Assembly: GCA_017428785.1 (NCBI GenBank)
Contig: JAFRQD010000061.1
Coordinates: 1-64,000 of the forward strand
Direction of reading: 5' to 3'
Source of the DNA: Bacteroidaceae bacterium
GTDB taxonomy: Bacteria > Bacteroidota > Bacteroidia > Bacteroidales > Bacteroidaceae
DNA length: 64,000 nt
Each line of letters starts with the position of its first letter. Position 1 is the stretch's first letter. The position numbers and the translations under genes are program-made. A model generated the notes under the pieces. The model did no database searches. It worked only from the letters and a program-made list of their open reading frames with translations, and was not told the origin of the DNA. Of this stretch, positions 8,566 through 17,637 are shown in pieces.

Positions 8566-10857
8566 ATGAGATTGTACTCCTCCCTCTGTGGGTTCTTGCT
8601 CTGTGCTTTGTCGGTTAATGCGACAAGCCAACCCGACTTGGTTCGCTATGTAAATACGCTGCAAGGCACGCTTTCGAACTTCGGTCTCTCTCACGGCAAC
8701 ACCTTCCCCGCCACTGCCATGCCCTATGCCCAGCACATGTGGACACCGCAGACGGGCAAGAACGGCGACGGCTTCAAGTACCTCTACGATGCTGACCAAA
8801 TCAGGGGATTCGGCCAGAGCCATCAACCCTCGCCCTGGGTTAGCGACTATGCCGTCTATACTTTCTTCCCGGAGACAGGCACATTGGAGCTCGACCCTGA
8901 CAAGCGTGGCGCACGCTTCTGCCATTGCCGGGAAGTAGGGCAGCCGCATTATTATCGCGTGACCTTCGACAACGGCATCACGACCGAGATGGCGCCTACC
9001 GAGCGCGGCGTCCATCTCCGCTTCTCGTATCCCAAGAAACAGGACGCCTACCTCATCATCGACGGCTACACCGCCCAGTCGGAACTCCGCGTGAATCCGG
9101 AGAAACGGCAGGTGACGGGCTGGGTCAACAACCAGCGCTTTGTCAATCATAGCGAGAACTTCCGCTGCTTCTTTGTCGTTCAGTTCGACCAGCCAATACT
9201 TGATTACGGCACATGGGAAGGGGAGAAGAAGCAGACTTTCCCGCATGAAAGGGACGGCCAAGGCAAGCGTTTCGGCTGTTATCTCAAGTTCAAGTCGGGC
9301 AGTAAGGTGCAGGCGAGGGCTGCTTCAAGCTACATTTCCGAGGAACAGGCCTGGCAGAACTGGCGGTCGGAACTGGGTTCGGACAAAACTCTCGAACAGA
9401 CAAAGAAGCGAGGTTTCGAGACCTGGAACGCCCTGCTCAACCGCATCCGAGTGGAAGGCGGCACCGACGAGCAGCTGCGCACCTTCTATAGTTGCCTCTT
9501 CAGGGCGAATCTGTTCTCCCGTCACTTCTACGAAATCAAGCCGGACGGCACACCTTATTATTATAGTCCCTACGACGGGAAGATCTACGACGGCTATATG
9601 CTGACCGACAACGGCTTTTGGGACACCTTCCGAAGCCAGTTCCCGCTGACCAACATCCTGCATCCCACGCAGCAGGGCCGCTACATGCAAGCCCTTCTCG
9701 ACGCGCAGAAGCAGTTCGGATGGCTGCCTGCCTGGTCGTGTCCGGGCGAGACCGGCGGCATGTGCGGCAACCATAGCATCTCGCTTCTGGCAGACGCGTG
9801 GGCAAAGGGCATACGCTCTTTCAACCCCGACTCTGCGCTGACTGCATACGCCCACGAGGCGATGAACAAAGGCCCTCTCGGCGGTGCCAACGGTCGCGCC
9901 GGCTGGAAAGAGTACTGGCAGCTGGGCTATGTCACCTTCCCCGAGTCGCACGGCAGCGTCACCCAAACGCTGGAGTATGCTTACGACGACTGGTGTGCAT
10001 GGACGCTGGCTCGCAGCTGTGGCAATTCTTTCTACGAAAAGATATTCGCGAGAGTGCTGCGCAACTACCTGAACCTTTGGGATCCAGAGACTAGGTTCTT
10101 CCGCGGCAGGGGACTCGACGGCCGGTGGCTGGAGCCTTTCGACCCGCTGGTATGGGGCGGACCATACACCGAAGGCAATGCCTGGCACTACATCTGGAGC
10201 GTCTTCCACGATGTGCAAGGTCTCATCGAACTCTTCGGCTCCGATGATGCCTTTGTGGAGAAGATGGACAGCGTCTTCTCGCAACCCAATACCGTCAAGC
10301 CCGGTTGGTATGGCGGCAAGATACATGAGATGACAGAGATGGAGATAGCAGGCATGGGACAATATGCTCATGGCAATCAGCCTATTCAGCACATGCCATA
10401 TCTCTACAGTTATGCCGGTCAGCCCTGGAAGACGCAATACTGGGTTCGGCAGATAATGGAGCGGCTCTACAACAGCACGCCCGACGGCTTCCCGGGCGAC
10501 GAGGACCAAGGCGGCATGTCGTCGTGGTATGTCCTCTCTGCTCTCGGACTCTATGCCGTTACGCCCGGCACCGACCAGTACGTGCTCGGCAGCCCCATCT
10601 TCCGCAAGGCAACCATCACGATGGAGGACGGCAAGCAGTTCGTCATCGAGGCAAAAGACAACTCGAAGCAGAATGTCTATGTCGATAGCCGCAGCCTGAA
10701 CGGCCAGCCCCTCACTCGAAACTATATAACCTACAGCGAGCTGACCTCCGGCGGCACACTCCAACTGCAGATGTCTGCAACGCCGAACAAGCAGTTGGGC
10801 ACAGAGAAGTCCGCCGCTCCCTACAGCCTGACGACAGAGATAAGGAAAGGAAACTAA
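8566..10857 (+). CDS. GH92 family alpha-mannosidase
   Basis: This is a calcium-dependent exo-alpha-mannosidase of glycoside hydrolase family 92, acting on N-glycan or yeast-mannan mannose. It has a signal peptide (cut near residue 20), an N-terminal beta-sandwich (about 25-270) and an (alpha/alpha)6 barrel (about 290-720) with family signatures GWLPAWSCPGETGGMCGNH, YAYDDWC and FPGDEDQGGMSSWYV. In the motif usually written GNEP this protein has GNQP (Asn604-Gln605), a variant known in part of the family. The length (763 aa) is typical. It sits between the repeat protein (13 nt) and the GH128-like gene (21 nt) in one probable operon. Confidence 0.93.
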   Translation: MRLYSSLCGFLLCALSVNATSQPDLVRYVNTLQGTLSNFGLSHGNTFPATAMPYAQHMWTPQTGKNGDGFKYLYDADQIRGFGQSHQPSPWVSDYAVYTFFPETGTLELDPDKRGARFCHCREVGQPHYYRVTFDNGITTEMAPTERGVHLRFSYPKKQDAYLIIDGYTAQSELRVNPEKRQVTGWVNNQRFVNHSENFRCFFVVQFDQPILDYGTWEGEKKQTFPHERDGQGKRFGCYLKFKSGSKVQARAASSYISEEQAWQNWRSELGSDKTLEQTKKRGFETWNALLNRIRVEGGTDEQLRTFYSCLFRANLFSRHFYEIKPDGTPYYYSPYDGKIYDGYMLTDNGFWDTFRSQFPLTNILHPTQQGRYMQALLDAQKQFGWLPAWSCPGETGGMCGNHSISLLADAWAKGIRSFNPDSALTAYAHEAMNKGPLGGANGRAGWKEYWQLGYVTFPESHGSVTQTLEYAYDDWCAWTLARSCGNSFYEKIFARVLRNYLNLWDPETRFFRGRGLDGRWLEPFDPLVWGGPYTEGNAWHYIWSVFHDVQGLIELFGSDDAFVEKMDSVFSQPNTVKPGWYGGKIHEMTEMEIAGMGQYAHGNQPIQHMPYLYSYAGQPWKTQYWVRQIMERLYNSTPDGFPGDEDQGGMSSWYVLSALGLYAVTPGTDQYVLGSPIFRKATITMEDGKQFVIEAKDNSKQNVYVDSRSLNGQPLTRNYITYSELTSGGTLQLQMSATPNKQLGTEKSAAPYSLTTEIRKGN

Positions 10858-10878
10858 CGATTAAACAACTATTATAAG

Positions 10879-13800
10879 ATGAAGAGAATGCGTATAATGC
10901 TTATGCCCTTTGTGCTTTGTTTTGCACTTGGCATGATGGCTGCCAACACACAGACTACAATAACGAAGGTTATGTCGGCAGTCACGATAACGAAGAATGT
11001 GGATTATTGTATCACAAGCGCTGAGCCGTTCGGCGAAGAAGGAGTGGTGAACATTGCAAACACCGAGCATGCCGTCGTAATATTGAATAGGGTAAAGCCC
11101 TCCGTGGCCATCAAAAGCTGGCTTTCCCATGTGCAGATTGATGGTGCGGCGGCTGTGAACGGAAGAAACTGTCAGGTTAAAATCTACGACCACGGATGCA
11201 TCATCCTGCCTTACGGAACCAGCTCGAAGCCTCTGACCGTCTTTAGTGAGCAGAGGTATCAGGGAGAGAGTAGCAACAACTTTGGCCTCGAGAACGACGG
11301 CGGCTTCATGAACACGCTGACCGCCGCAAAGCTGAACAATCGCATCCGCTCTTTCAAACTGAAGCGCGGCTATATGGTGACCTTCTCGACCAGAGCGAAA
11401 GGCCGAGGCTACAGCCGCTGTTTCATTGCGGCGGACGCTGACCTCGAGGTGCCCACGTTGCCTGCCGTGCTCGACCAGAAGATAACTTCCTATCGCATCT
11501 TCCGGTGGTATGACACGGGAAAGCCGCAGTTGGCTGCTGCCGGAGGCAATAGCGCTGCCTGCTCAGCCCTCAACGTCACCAGCACCTACACATGGGGAAC
11601 AACCTCGAACATGTCGCCCGATGTGGAGAACGTTCCCCATCACATCTACGAGAACTATCCTAATCCGGCTGAGCTGGGGAAGTGCAACACGTCGCCTCAC
11701 ATGAAGACAAACAACGAGCCGATGAATCCTGCCGATGACCCTAAGAACAAGACGGAAGACGTGGATGCCGTGCTTGCCAACTGGGAGGACCTTATGGCTA
11801 CGGGCATGCGGCTTTGCTCTCCTTCGTCGTGGGACGGCAGCGACTACACAAACGGGACGGGCTACATCAAGCGCTTCATCGACAGCATCGATGCCCGTGG
11901 CTGGCGCTGCGACATTATCGACCTGCATTGCTACTGGCCGGAAGGCAATTTCGGCACTATCCAGAACTGGACGACCTCCACGGGCCGACCTGTTTGGATC
12001 TCTGAATGGGTGTGGGGCGCTTCGTGGAATAAAAACGGCGCCTTTGCCAGCGGCGTCACCGAGCGCCAGAATGCCGAAGCCTTGAAGCGCATCTGCCCTG
12101 TGCTCAACGACAACGATTGCATCGAACGCTACTACTATTGGAACGGGGAGAAGGACCCGTCGAAGCTCTTCAAGAACGACACGCTTACTTTGGCCGGCAA
12201 GTACTACGCCAGTATCAACTCGGGCGTGGGATACAACGGCAAGTACGACTTCGTGCCCACCACGCCTCCCCAGTACGGCCCCTCTAAGTTCAAGAAAGTG
12301 CTCTCCTCGGGCAAAATCAAACTCACGTGGGACGACTCCAATGGCGAATACAACCGACTGATGGAGGTGCAGATGAAGGATGCCCAAGGCCGATGGGTGG
12401 TGCTTGATACCATCCCGCAGAAGGAAACCCCATCCAGCTATTCTTATCAAGTGGATTCTGACGATGAGAGCGTCCTCTACCGCTTGCATCTCATCGACCT
12501 CAACGGCAGGGAGTACTACACGAACGATGATGTCTGTGTAGGCGACGCCTTCGAGGTTGGCGAAGAGCTTTACTATGCAGGAGGCAACCTCTTGCCCAAC
12601 GGCGATTTCGACCTTGGCTTCACTGGCTATACCAACGGGAGGGGGAAGGCACTCACGGAGCCTCAGTTCGAGGTCGTAGGCGATGGCGGATATAGAGGCG
12701 GGCCTTACCTGCAGTCACATAGCAATGGCACTGCCTCCACAGTTAACTCTGTGAAGACGGTTGTTGAGCTGGAGCCGGGACAGAACTATGTCTTCTGCAT
12801 TGCCACCTGCAATAGCGGAAGCAATGTGAAGTTCTCTCTCTCGGATGATGGCAGAACCCTCAAGCAAGAAGTGGCCCAAGCGAAGAATGGAACCGAGTGG
12901 AAAGCCGAGTCCTTCGTCTTCAACGCCGATGCCTATCCCAAAGGCATCCTGGCCTTATACTCCTTGGGTGGGAAGGCTCGGATTGACGCCATGGGACTGA
13001 GAAAACTCTTTCCGACTCGAGAAGAGGCCATAGCCGACGGCGTGGAAAAGGCCCGACTCAGGGCTGAAGCCCAGATGGCCTACAACACCGAATATCCCTT
13101 CCTGAACGATGACCTGCAGGCTCGCATGGATGCCATCACCGGCACCGACCAAGCCGCACTCCAGCAGACAGAGGAAGTTTTGTCGGACCATCTGTCGGCT
13201 TTCCGAAAGATGAAAGAGGTCAAGGTGATGGACGCTACCCTGAAAGCCGTCGCCCTGAAGCCCTGTCCCGACTACGATGTGATGCTCTCCTTGCTGAGTG
13301 AAGCCCAAAATGCGACGACGGCACAAGTGCTGCTTTCCAAGACGGCGGATTTGAAGGCACTCATGGACGAGAACCTTGCCTTCACCCGTTCTTCAAAACA
13401 ACCCAAGCTGCCATCCTTTGCCGGCGAGAGGTACACGGGCTGGACGGTGAAGGCGGGAACTTATACAGGCGGCGACCAGAAGGCGACCACAAAGTTCGGA
13501 AAGACCTGCTGGAATGCCTGGTGGAGCACCACAGACCAGAATGCCACGATGGAGATATGCCAGACCGTCACAGGCCTGACCGAAGGCTATTACATCATGG
13601 AGTGCAAGGCGACGACCGAACACTTCTGCATCTCCGACCAGCACTGTTATCTGAGGAGCGGCGGCGTGGAGGCCGTCTCCCCTGTGATGAGCAGGGCCTA
13701 CTACGATATGCCTGTCGAGAATCATTGGGACACGCTCACCACGACTCCCATCTATGTGGAGCCAAATGGCTCGCTCACCCTCGGCTTTGTCGGTTCAAAG

Positions 13801-14073
13801 AACGGTGCCAAGACGGGCTACTGGCACGAATTCGGCAAAGCCTCGGCAACGAACGACAATCGCGAAGGCTGGTGGTGCGCCACCGACTTCGTGCTCAAGT
13901 TCCATGCCATCGACCAACAGACGGCCATCTCCTTGCCAAAGGCAGACGGCGGCGCTTTCCCCGAAGGCATCTACACTTTGGATGGCCGCAGACTGCAGCA
14001 GCCGTCTCCTCTCCCACGCGGCATATATATTAGGGTAGAGGATGGGCGTCCGAAGAAATTTGCGATTAAATAG
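10879..14073 (+). CDS. multidomain GH128-like glycosidase with T9SS-like tail
   Basis: This 1064-aa secreted protein has a signal peptide (about 1-21). The centre (about 195-450) fits the Asl1-like/GH128 TIM-barrel fold. Glu280 in NNEPMN is a good acid/base candidate and Glu376 in ISEWVWG a good nucleophile candidate, which is the clan GH-A pattern. A fibronectin-type region follows (about 455-560), then a carbohydrate-binding-like domain (about 570-710), a helical segment (about 715-835) and a further beta domain. The C-terminus (YTLDGRRL, then GIYIRVEDGRPKKFAIK) resembles a T9SS sorting tail. It is last in the operon with the repeat protein and the GH92 enzyme. The substrate is not evident; GH128 members known to me cleave beta-1,3-glucan. 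Confidence 0.75.
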   Translation: MKRMRIMLMPFVLCFALGMMAANTQTTITKVMSAVTITKNVDYCITSAEPFGEEGVVNIANTEHAVVILNRVKPSVAIKSWLSHVQIDGAAAVNGRNCQVKIYDHGCIILPYGTSSKPLTVFSEQRYQGESSNNFGLENDGGFMNTLTAAKLNNRIRSFKLKRGYMVTFSTRAKGRGYSRCFIAADADLEVPTLPAVLDQKITSYRIFRWYDTGKPQLAAAGGNSAACSALNVTSTYTWGTTSNMSPDVENVPHHIYENYPNPAELGKCNTSPHMKTNNEPMNPADDPKNKTEDVDAVLANWEDLMATGMRLCSPSSWDGSDYTNGTGYIKRFIDSIDARGWRCDIIDLHCYWPEGNFGTIQNWTTSTGRPVWISEWVWGASWNKNGAFASGVTERQNAEALKRICPVLNDNDCIERYYYWNGEKDPSKLFKNDTLTLAGKYYASINSGVGYNGKYDFVPTTPPQYGPSKFKKVLSSGKIKLTWDDSNGEYNRLMEVQMKDAQGRWVVLDTIPQKETPSSYSYQVDSDDESVLYRLHLIDLNGREYYTNDDVCVGDAFEVGEELYYAGGNLLPNGDFDLGFTGYTNGRGKALTEPQFEVVGDGGYRGGPYLQSHSNGTASTVNSVKTVVELEPGQNYVFCIATCNSGSNVKFSLSDDGRTLKQEVAQAKNGTEWKAESFVFNADAYPKGILALYSLGGKARIDAMGLRKLFPTREEAIADGVEKARLRAEAQMAYNTEYPFLNDDLQARMDAITGTDQAALQQTEEVLSDHLSAFRKMKEVKVMDATLKAVALKPCPDYDVMLSLLSEAQNATTAQVLLSKTADLKALMDENLAFTRSSKQPKLPSFAGERYTGWTVKAGTYTGGDQKATTKFGKTCWNAWWSTTDQNATMEICQTVTGLTEGYYIMECKATTEHFCISDQHCYLRSGGVEAVSPVMSRAYYDMPVENHWDTLTTTPIYVEPNGSLTLGFVGSKNGAKTGYWHEFGKASATNDNREGWWCATDFVLKFHAIDQQTAISLPKADGGAFPEGIYTLDGRRLQQPSPLPRGIYIRVEDGRPKKFAIK

Positions 14074-14148
14074 AAGATGATTGCCGCCTGCTATAAAGTT
14101 CTTAGCAGGCAGCAATTTTTGTTTCGCCCTTCTGTCTTTTATATTGCC

Positions 14149-14260
14149 CTGTGCGGCGTTCTTCATACGCAGCCTGCGTTTCTACAGACACAGCCTGCAA
14201 CTCTGCATCCGCAGCCTGCGTTTGGAGGGACGCAGCCTGCGCATGAAGAATCCTGCACAG
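14149..14260. repeat. 21-bp periodic array, family B, copy 1, with inverted ends
   Basis: The core CAGCCTGC recurs four times at exactly 21-bp spacing (unit ACGCAGCCTGCGT plus eight variable bases; the core is itself palindromic). The array is closed by inverted ends of about 24 bp (14149-14172 and 14237-14260, CTGTGC...TTCTTCAT) that match at about 19 positions. The second copy is at 53041-53147. The whole stretch 14074-14870 holds no convincing gene, only repeats and a terminator. Confidence 0.75.
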
Positions 14261-14335
14261 CGAAAGAATGAAGCGGGAATGCGGAAACAGGAAATAGAAA
14301 AGCCGGAAGTGGAAAAGCCGGCGCAGTGCTCTCCG

Positions 14336-14460
14336 CCCCTTTAAGGGGAGGAGTGGCCGAAGGCCGAGGTGGGGTGTTCAATACTCCCTTCCCAACCCCA
14401 CCCCTCGCTTCGCTCTACCCCTCCCCTTCGTGGAATGGGAGGGGAGTTTTCCCCCGTCCC
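14336..14460. repeat. purine/pyrimidine-rich palindromic element
   Basis: The stretch carries CCCCTTTAAGGGGAGG and a long imperfect inverted repeat of the type GAGGTGGGGTG / CAACCCCACCCCTC, ending in CCCTCCCCTT...GGGAGGGGAG. It belongs to the same loose family as the elements at 237, 28095 and 29685. It is intergenic here. Confidence 0.65.
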
Positions 14461-14528
14461 TGCGCTTCAATTGCGCCCTCAATATAAAAGAATATTGCTG
14501 TCCGGTTAATCCGGCCTGAAAGGCCATT

Positions 14529-14683
14529 AAGATGTCAGCCCAGGGCAGCGCCCTGGGTTTATGACGCAGAAGTAGATTTCGCCCTAAAGGGGCAAAAGAT
14601 TTGTGTTTAGTGCTTTTGCTCTTACAGAGCGTCATTTGCCGTGGCATTTCAATACCCAGGGCGCTGCCCTGGGCTGACATCTT
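14529..14683. mobile_element. MITE/REP-like element with perfect 30-bp terminal inverted repeats
   Basis: The ends 14529-14558 and 14654-14683 are perfect reverse complements over 30 nt, and each arm contains its own palindrome (CCCAGGGCAGCGCCCTGGG). The 95-bp interior has no reading frame of note. Flanking bases extend the symmetry loosely (CTGAAAGGCC on the left, CCCCTTTGGGGC on the right). This fits a non-autonomous element or a REP doublet of the kind moved by IS200-like transposases. No transposase is in the window. Confidence 0.75.
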
Positions 14684-14799
14684 TCTGCCCCTTTGGGGCG
14701 TCCCAAGCCCCTGCCAATCACATGTTGCTCTAAATGCCGATGGTTAGGAGGGTGCAGGTAATGATGAAAATTTTTTACCGGACAGCAATAATAATAGAA

Positions 14800-14835
14800 G
14801 ACTCCCGCCGGAGTTGTAAAACTCTGACGGGAGTC
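14800..14835 (-). terminator. hairpin terminator downstream of gldN
   Basis: GACTCCCGCCGGAGTT pairs with AACTCTGACGGGAGTC across a short AT-rich loop, with two G-U positions. On the minus strand it is followed by TTCTATTATTATT. It lies 36 bp past the gldN stop and could also stop plus-strand read-through. Confidence 0.65.
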
Positions 14836-14870
14836 CCCTTATGTTTCTTGTGAGTGCCTATGAGAGGCCG

Positions 14871-15950
14871 TTACCTTCTCTGGCGACGGGCGCTGACGCG
14901 GGCTGAAGTGTTGGCCGGAGCTTCCTTCTCTTTCTTTGTTGCGGCGTCGTTGTTCTTGGCACTTGTGGAGCTGCTCTTCTCCTTGGCGCTCTTGCGACCG
15001 AACAGCAGGCCCTTGGAGGATTTCTTCTCTTCCTTTGCTGCCATCTCGGCGTCGAGGCTGTCCTTCTTGGTTGTGTCGGCCAGGAAACCGTCGCCCCAGA
15101 CATTCTTCTCGAAGTCGCTTATCTGCTTCTCGATGCGCTTCTGCTCAGCCACCATGTCGCTGTCGGTCTCGCAGTAGTTGTGCAGCATCTTGCCCTGCAT
15201 GTTGTTGGTCTTGTATATCTTGCCGTCGTAGCGGTTCATGGCGAAGAAGTCGTCGGCCGTCATGTTGGTGACGTTGTTGAGGTCGCTGGGCATCATTGGG
15301 AGTTTGGCAAGCCAGGGAGCGATGTCGTCGTACTTCACCCAGAAGAGCGGATAGGGCGTGGCATCGCTGCTGAACTCGTCGGCACCTCGCATGAGTACGG
15401 GGCAGAGGGCAGTCACCTTGGTTGAGAAGGTGCCTGTGCGCTGGTCCATGTAGATGCTCTCCTTGAGGTAGTAGCGGGTTGCTTCGGCACTGGGCACGTC
15501 GCTGTCGGCAACGGTCATCTTGCCTCCGTTCTCCTCGTAGTAGATGCCGTAGCGCTCTAGCAAGTCCTTGACTGCGAGCTTGTCCTTCTCGTCGAACGAT
15601 TCATTGCCGTCGAGCTTGTAGGTGTAGGCATTGACGCGACCGGTGAGGATGAGGCGGAAGAGGTAGGTGAAGAGGTTCACCTGCTTGCCCATGGGCTCCA
15701 CGGGATAGTACATCGGAGCGTTCTTGTCCTTCGTCAGGTCGAGCTGGCGATAGATGTCGCGCTTCCACACCACGTCGTCCGGCATGGCTGCCGTGGTTGG
15801 GAACATTAGCGATGCACGGTCTGTGGCAGCGGGTTTGCCTGCCTGCTCGGTTGCTCTGGATGTGGCGGCAGCACGACTCCTTGTCGGCTGTGCTGTTGCG
15901 GCACTTGCCACGAGTAATGTGACCGTTATGAATGAAAGTATGCGCTTCAT
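14871..15950 (-). CDS. gldN: type IX secretion/gliding protein GldN
   Basis: GldN (PorN) is a periplasmic component of the type IX secretion system; it binds GldM and forms a ring with GldK under the outer membrane. The protein has a signal peptide (cut near residue 20), a Ser/Ala/Thr-rich linker and the conserved GldN core (about 50-290, with VVWKRDIYRQLD, LFTYLFRLI and FFAMNRYDGKIY). The C-terminal 70 residues are Lys/Ser/Ala-rich and low in complexity, and end in RRQRR. It is the last gene of porP-gldK-gldL-gldM-gldN, 66 nt after gldM, and is followed by a hairpin terminator. Confidence 0.95.
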   Translation of the reverse strand: MKRILSFITVTLLVASAATAQPTRSRAAATSRATEQAGKPAATDRASLMFPTTAAMPDDVVWKRDIYRQLDLTKDKNAPMYYPVEPMGKQVNLFTYLFRLILTGRVNAYTYKLDGNESFDEKDKLAVKDLLERYGIYYEENGGKMTVADSDVPSAEATRYYLKESIYMDQRTGTFSTKVTALCPVLMRGADEFSSDATPYPLFWVKYDDIAPWLAKLPMMPSDLNNVTNMTADDFFAMNRYDGKIYKTNNMQGKMLHNYCETDSDMVAEQKRIEKQISDFEKNVWGDGFLADTTKKDSLDAEMAAKEEKKSSKGLLFGRKSAKEKSSSTSAKNNDAATKKEKEAPANTSARVSARRQRR

Positions 15951-15965
15951 ATCTTAATCAATTCT

Positions 15966-16005
15966 GTGTTTCGTTATTGCGTTATTTCGTTGTTGCGTTA
16001 TGACG
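15966..16005. repeat. tandem octamer array between gldN and gldM
   Basis: CGTTATTG, CGTTATTT, CGTTGTTG and CGTTATGA follow each other in an 8-nt period. This is the same word, in reverse orientation, as the array at 4206-4250. Confidence 0.65.
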
Positions 16006-16016
16006 AGGAGGGTGCT

Positions 16017-17582
16017 TTATTTGATGATGACCTCCATGGCGCCGACCAGTGTACGCTCTATGCCGTCGGGACCTGTGGCGTGGATGTCTGTAACATAGAA
16101 CCGTTTGTTGCGGGCCAGACCACGCATCTGCGCCTTCTGCTGGTCGGAGAAGTTCGCGCCGTTGCTCTTGTAGGGAACAGCATTGCCCATCGCATCGTAG
16201 AAGACCGTCTGGAAGCTGTTCACGCGGAAGGCAATGTTCAGCAGACCGTCGTCGATAGAGGCGCCGATGCCGTCAGTGCCCATCAATATCTGCTTCGAGA
16301 TGCCGCCGCCACGGAAGTGGTCTTCGCCACCGCCCTCAGCAGCATAGGCAATGTAGGCCGTCGGGTCGGGCAACTTGCGCACGCGGAAGGTGAACTTGCC
16401 CATCTCCTGCATTCTGCCCTCGCTCTCAGCAGCAACCGTGATGACGGCCTCTGTGCCGGGAGTCGTCGGGCGTGCATTGTACTTGCCTTCGCCCTTCTGC
16501 TCGAAGCTGCCGCCAGTCATGCTGACACGAAGCTTGCTGCTGGGGATGCCAGGCACGGAGACGCTCATCGGGTTGTCATAGCCGGCATAGAGTACATTCA
16601 TGATGTCTGCGCTGACGGTAGCGCTGGGAGCGACTACGCTGTACTTCTGCGTGAAGTCGCGGCGCACCTTTTCGCCAGAGCCGTTCAGCATCTCGATGTA
16701 ACCGCTGAAGGTGAAGTCGCCCGTCTTGCTGCACACCGTCTCGTAGTATCCCTTGTCGCTCTTTATCTGCTGTCCGCCAATGTAGATGGTCGGCCTGCGC
16801 GTCGTATCGACAGCTGCCATGATGATCTGTGCACTGAAGCGTCCGCCCTGCACTACCGTCTGCGCATTGGGTATGACATAGGCATTCAGCTGGTTCACGC
16901 GGATGTCCTTGACGTCGATGTTGCTCACCAGATTGTGGAGCACCTCGCCCTCGGCGTAGCGCACATCGTTCTGCAGTTTGGTGAGGAGCGTCACGGCAGC
17001 CGCCGTAGGCATGTTCTCGAAGGAGTACTCCTGCCAGTTCTTGCCGAGGATCTTGGCCTTCGTAGGCACCTCGGTGTCGAGGTTGCTGGTGATGATGGCC
17101 TTCTTCTCCTTGTCCGTCACCATGCGCACGATGCGTTCACGATAACGATTGATGGCGTCGTAGAGTTCTTTGCCGCGCCCTGTGCCAGGAGCAAGCATCA
17201 CCTGTGTGCTGGCCTCCAGGTCCTCGCGGTTCTTTATGTTGTTGATGTCGGCATCCTTGCCGTCGCTCTTGCGTACGATAGCCTCCTTGAGCTCCTCTGC
17301 CAGATTGAAGAGAGAGTCGCTCATGCCGCGCACATACTGTGCCTTCTCGTACCATTCCTTCACCTTCGCAGGGTTGTTCTTCATCTGCTGGTCGAAGGTG
17401 CTGTAGATGCCGCTGTTGACCTTGGTGGCATTCTCGGTACTCTTCTTCAACCCGTCTGCCACAAGAGAGAAACCTTCAAGTACGTCCGTTGACACATTGA
17501 GTGCCAGCATGGCCAAGAGGACCAGGTACATCAGGTTGATCATCTTCTGACGTGGGGATATCCTTTTCTTCTGTATAGGCAT
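16017..17582 (-). CDS. gldM: type IX secretion motor protein GldM
   Basis: GldM (PorM) is the inner-membrane-anchored rod of the type IX machine. With GldL it forms the proton-driven motor, and its periplasmic domains D1-D4 reach GldK/GldN. A short cytoplasmic N-terminus (KKRISPRQKMINLMY) precedes a single transmembrane helix (about 17-35). The helical D1 region and beta-rich D2-D4 follow, including RRPTIYIGGQQIKSDKGYYE and the C-terminal ALVGAMEV-like strand. The length (521 aa) is normal. gldL lies 55 nt upstream and gldN 66 nt downstream. Confidence 0.96.
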   Translation of the reverse strand: MPIQKKRISPRQKMINLMYLVLLAMLALNVSTDVLEGFSLVADGLKKSTENATKVNSGIYSTFDQQMKNNPAKVKEWYEKAQYVRGMSDSLFNLAEELKEAIVRKSDGKDADINNIKNREDLEASTQVMLAPGTGRGKELYDAINRYRERIVRMVTDKEKKAIITSNLDTEVPTKAKILGKNWQEYSFENMPTAAAVTLLTKLQNDVRYAEGEVLHNLVSNIDVKDIRVNQLNAYVIPNAQTVVQGGRFSAQIIMAAVDTTRRPTIYIGGQQIKSDKGYYETVCSKTGDFTFSGYIEMLNGSGEKVRRDFTQKYSVVAPSATVSADIMNVLYAGYDNPMSVSVPGIPSSKLRVSMTGGSFEQKGEGKYNARPTTPGTEAVITVAAESEGRMQEMGKFTFRVRKLPDPTAYIAYAAEGGGEDHFRGGGISKQILMGTDGIGASIDDGLLNIAFRVNSFQTVFYDAMGNAVPYKSNGANFSDQQKAQMRGLARNKRFYVTDIHATGPDGIERTLVGAMEVIIK

Positions 17583-17637
17583 TGCTTTCTGAATAATCGG
17601 ATTATTCTGAATACTCTGAATACAAGCTCAGAGCCCT

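Noticed and set aside
14077..14680. Several small open frames in the repeat island
   Set aside because: They consist of translated repeats (QPAFLQTQPA- or SLRF-type peptides) and have no start signals; the DNA pattern explains them.
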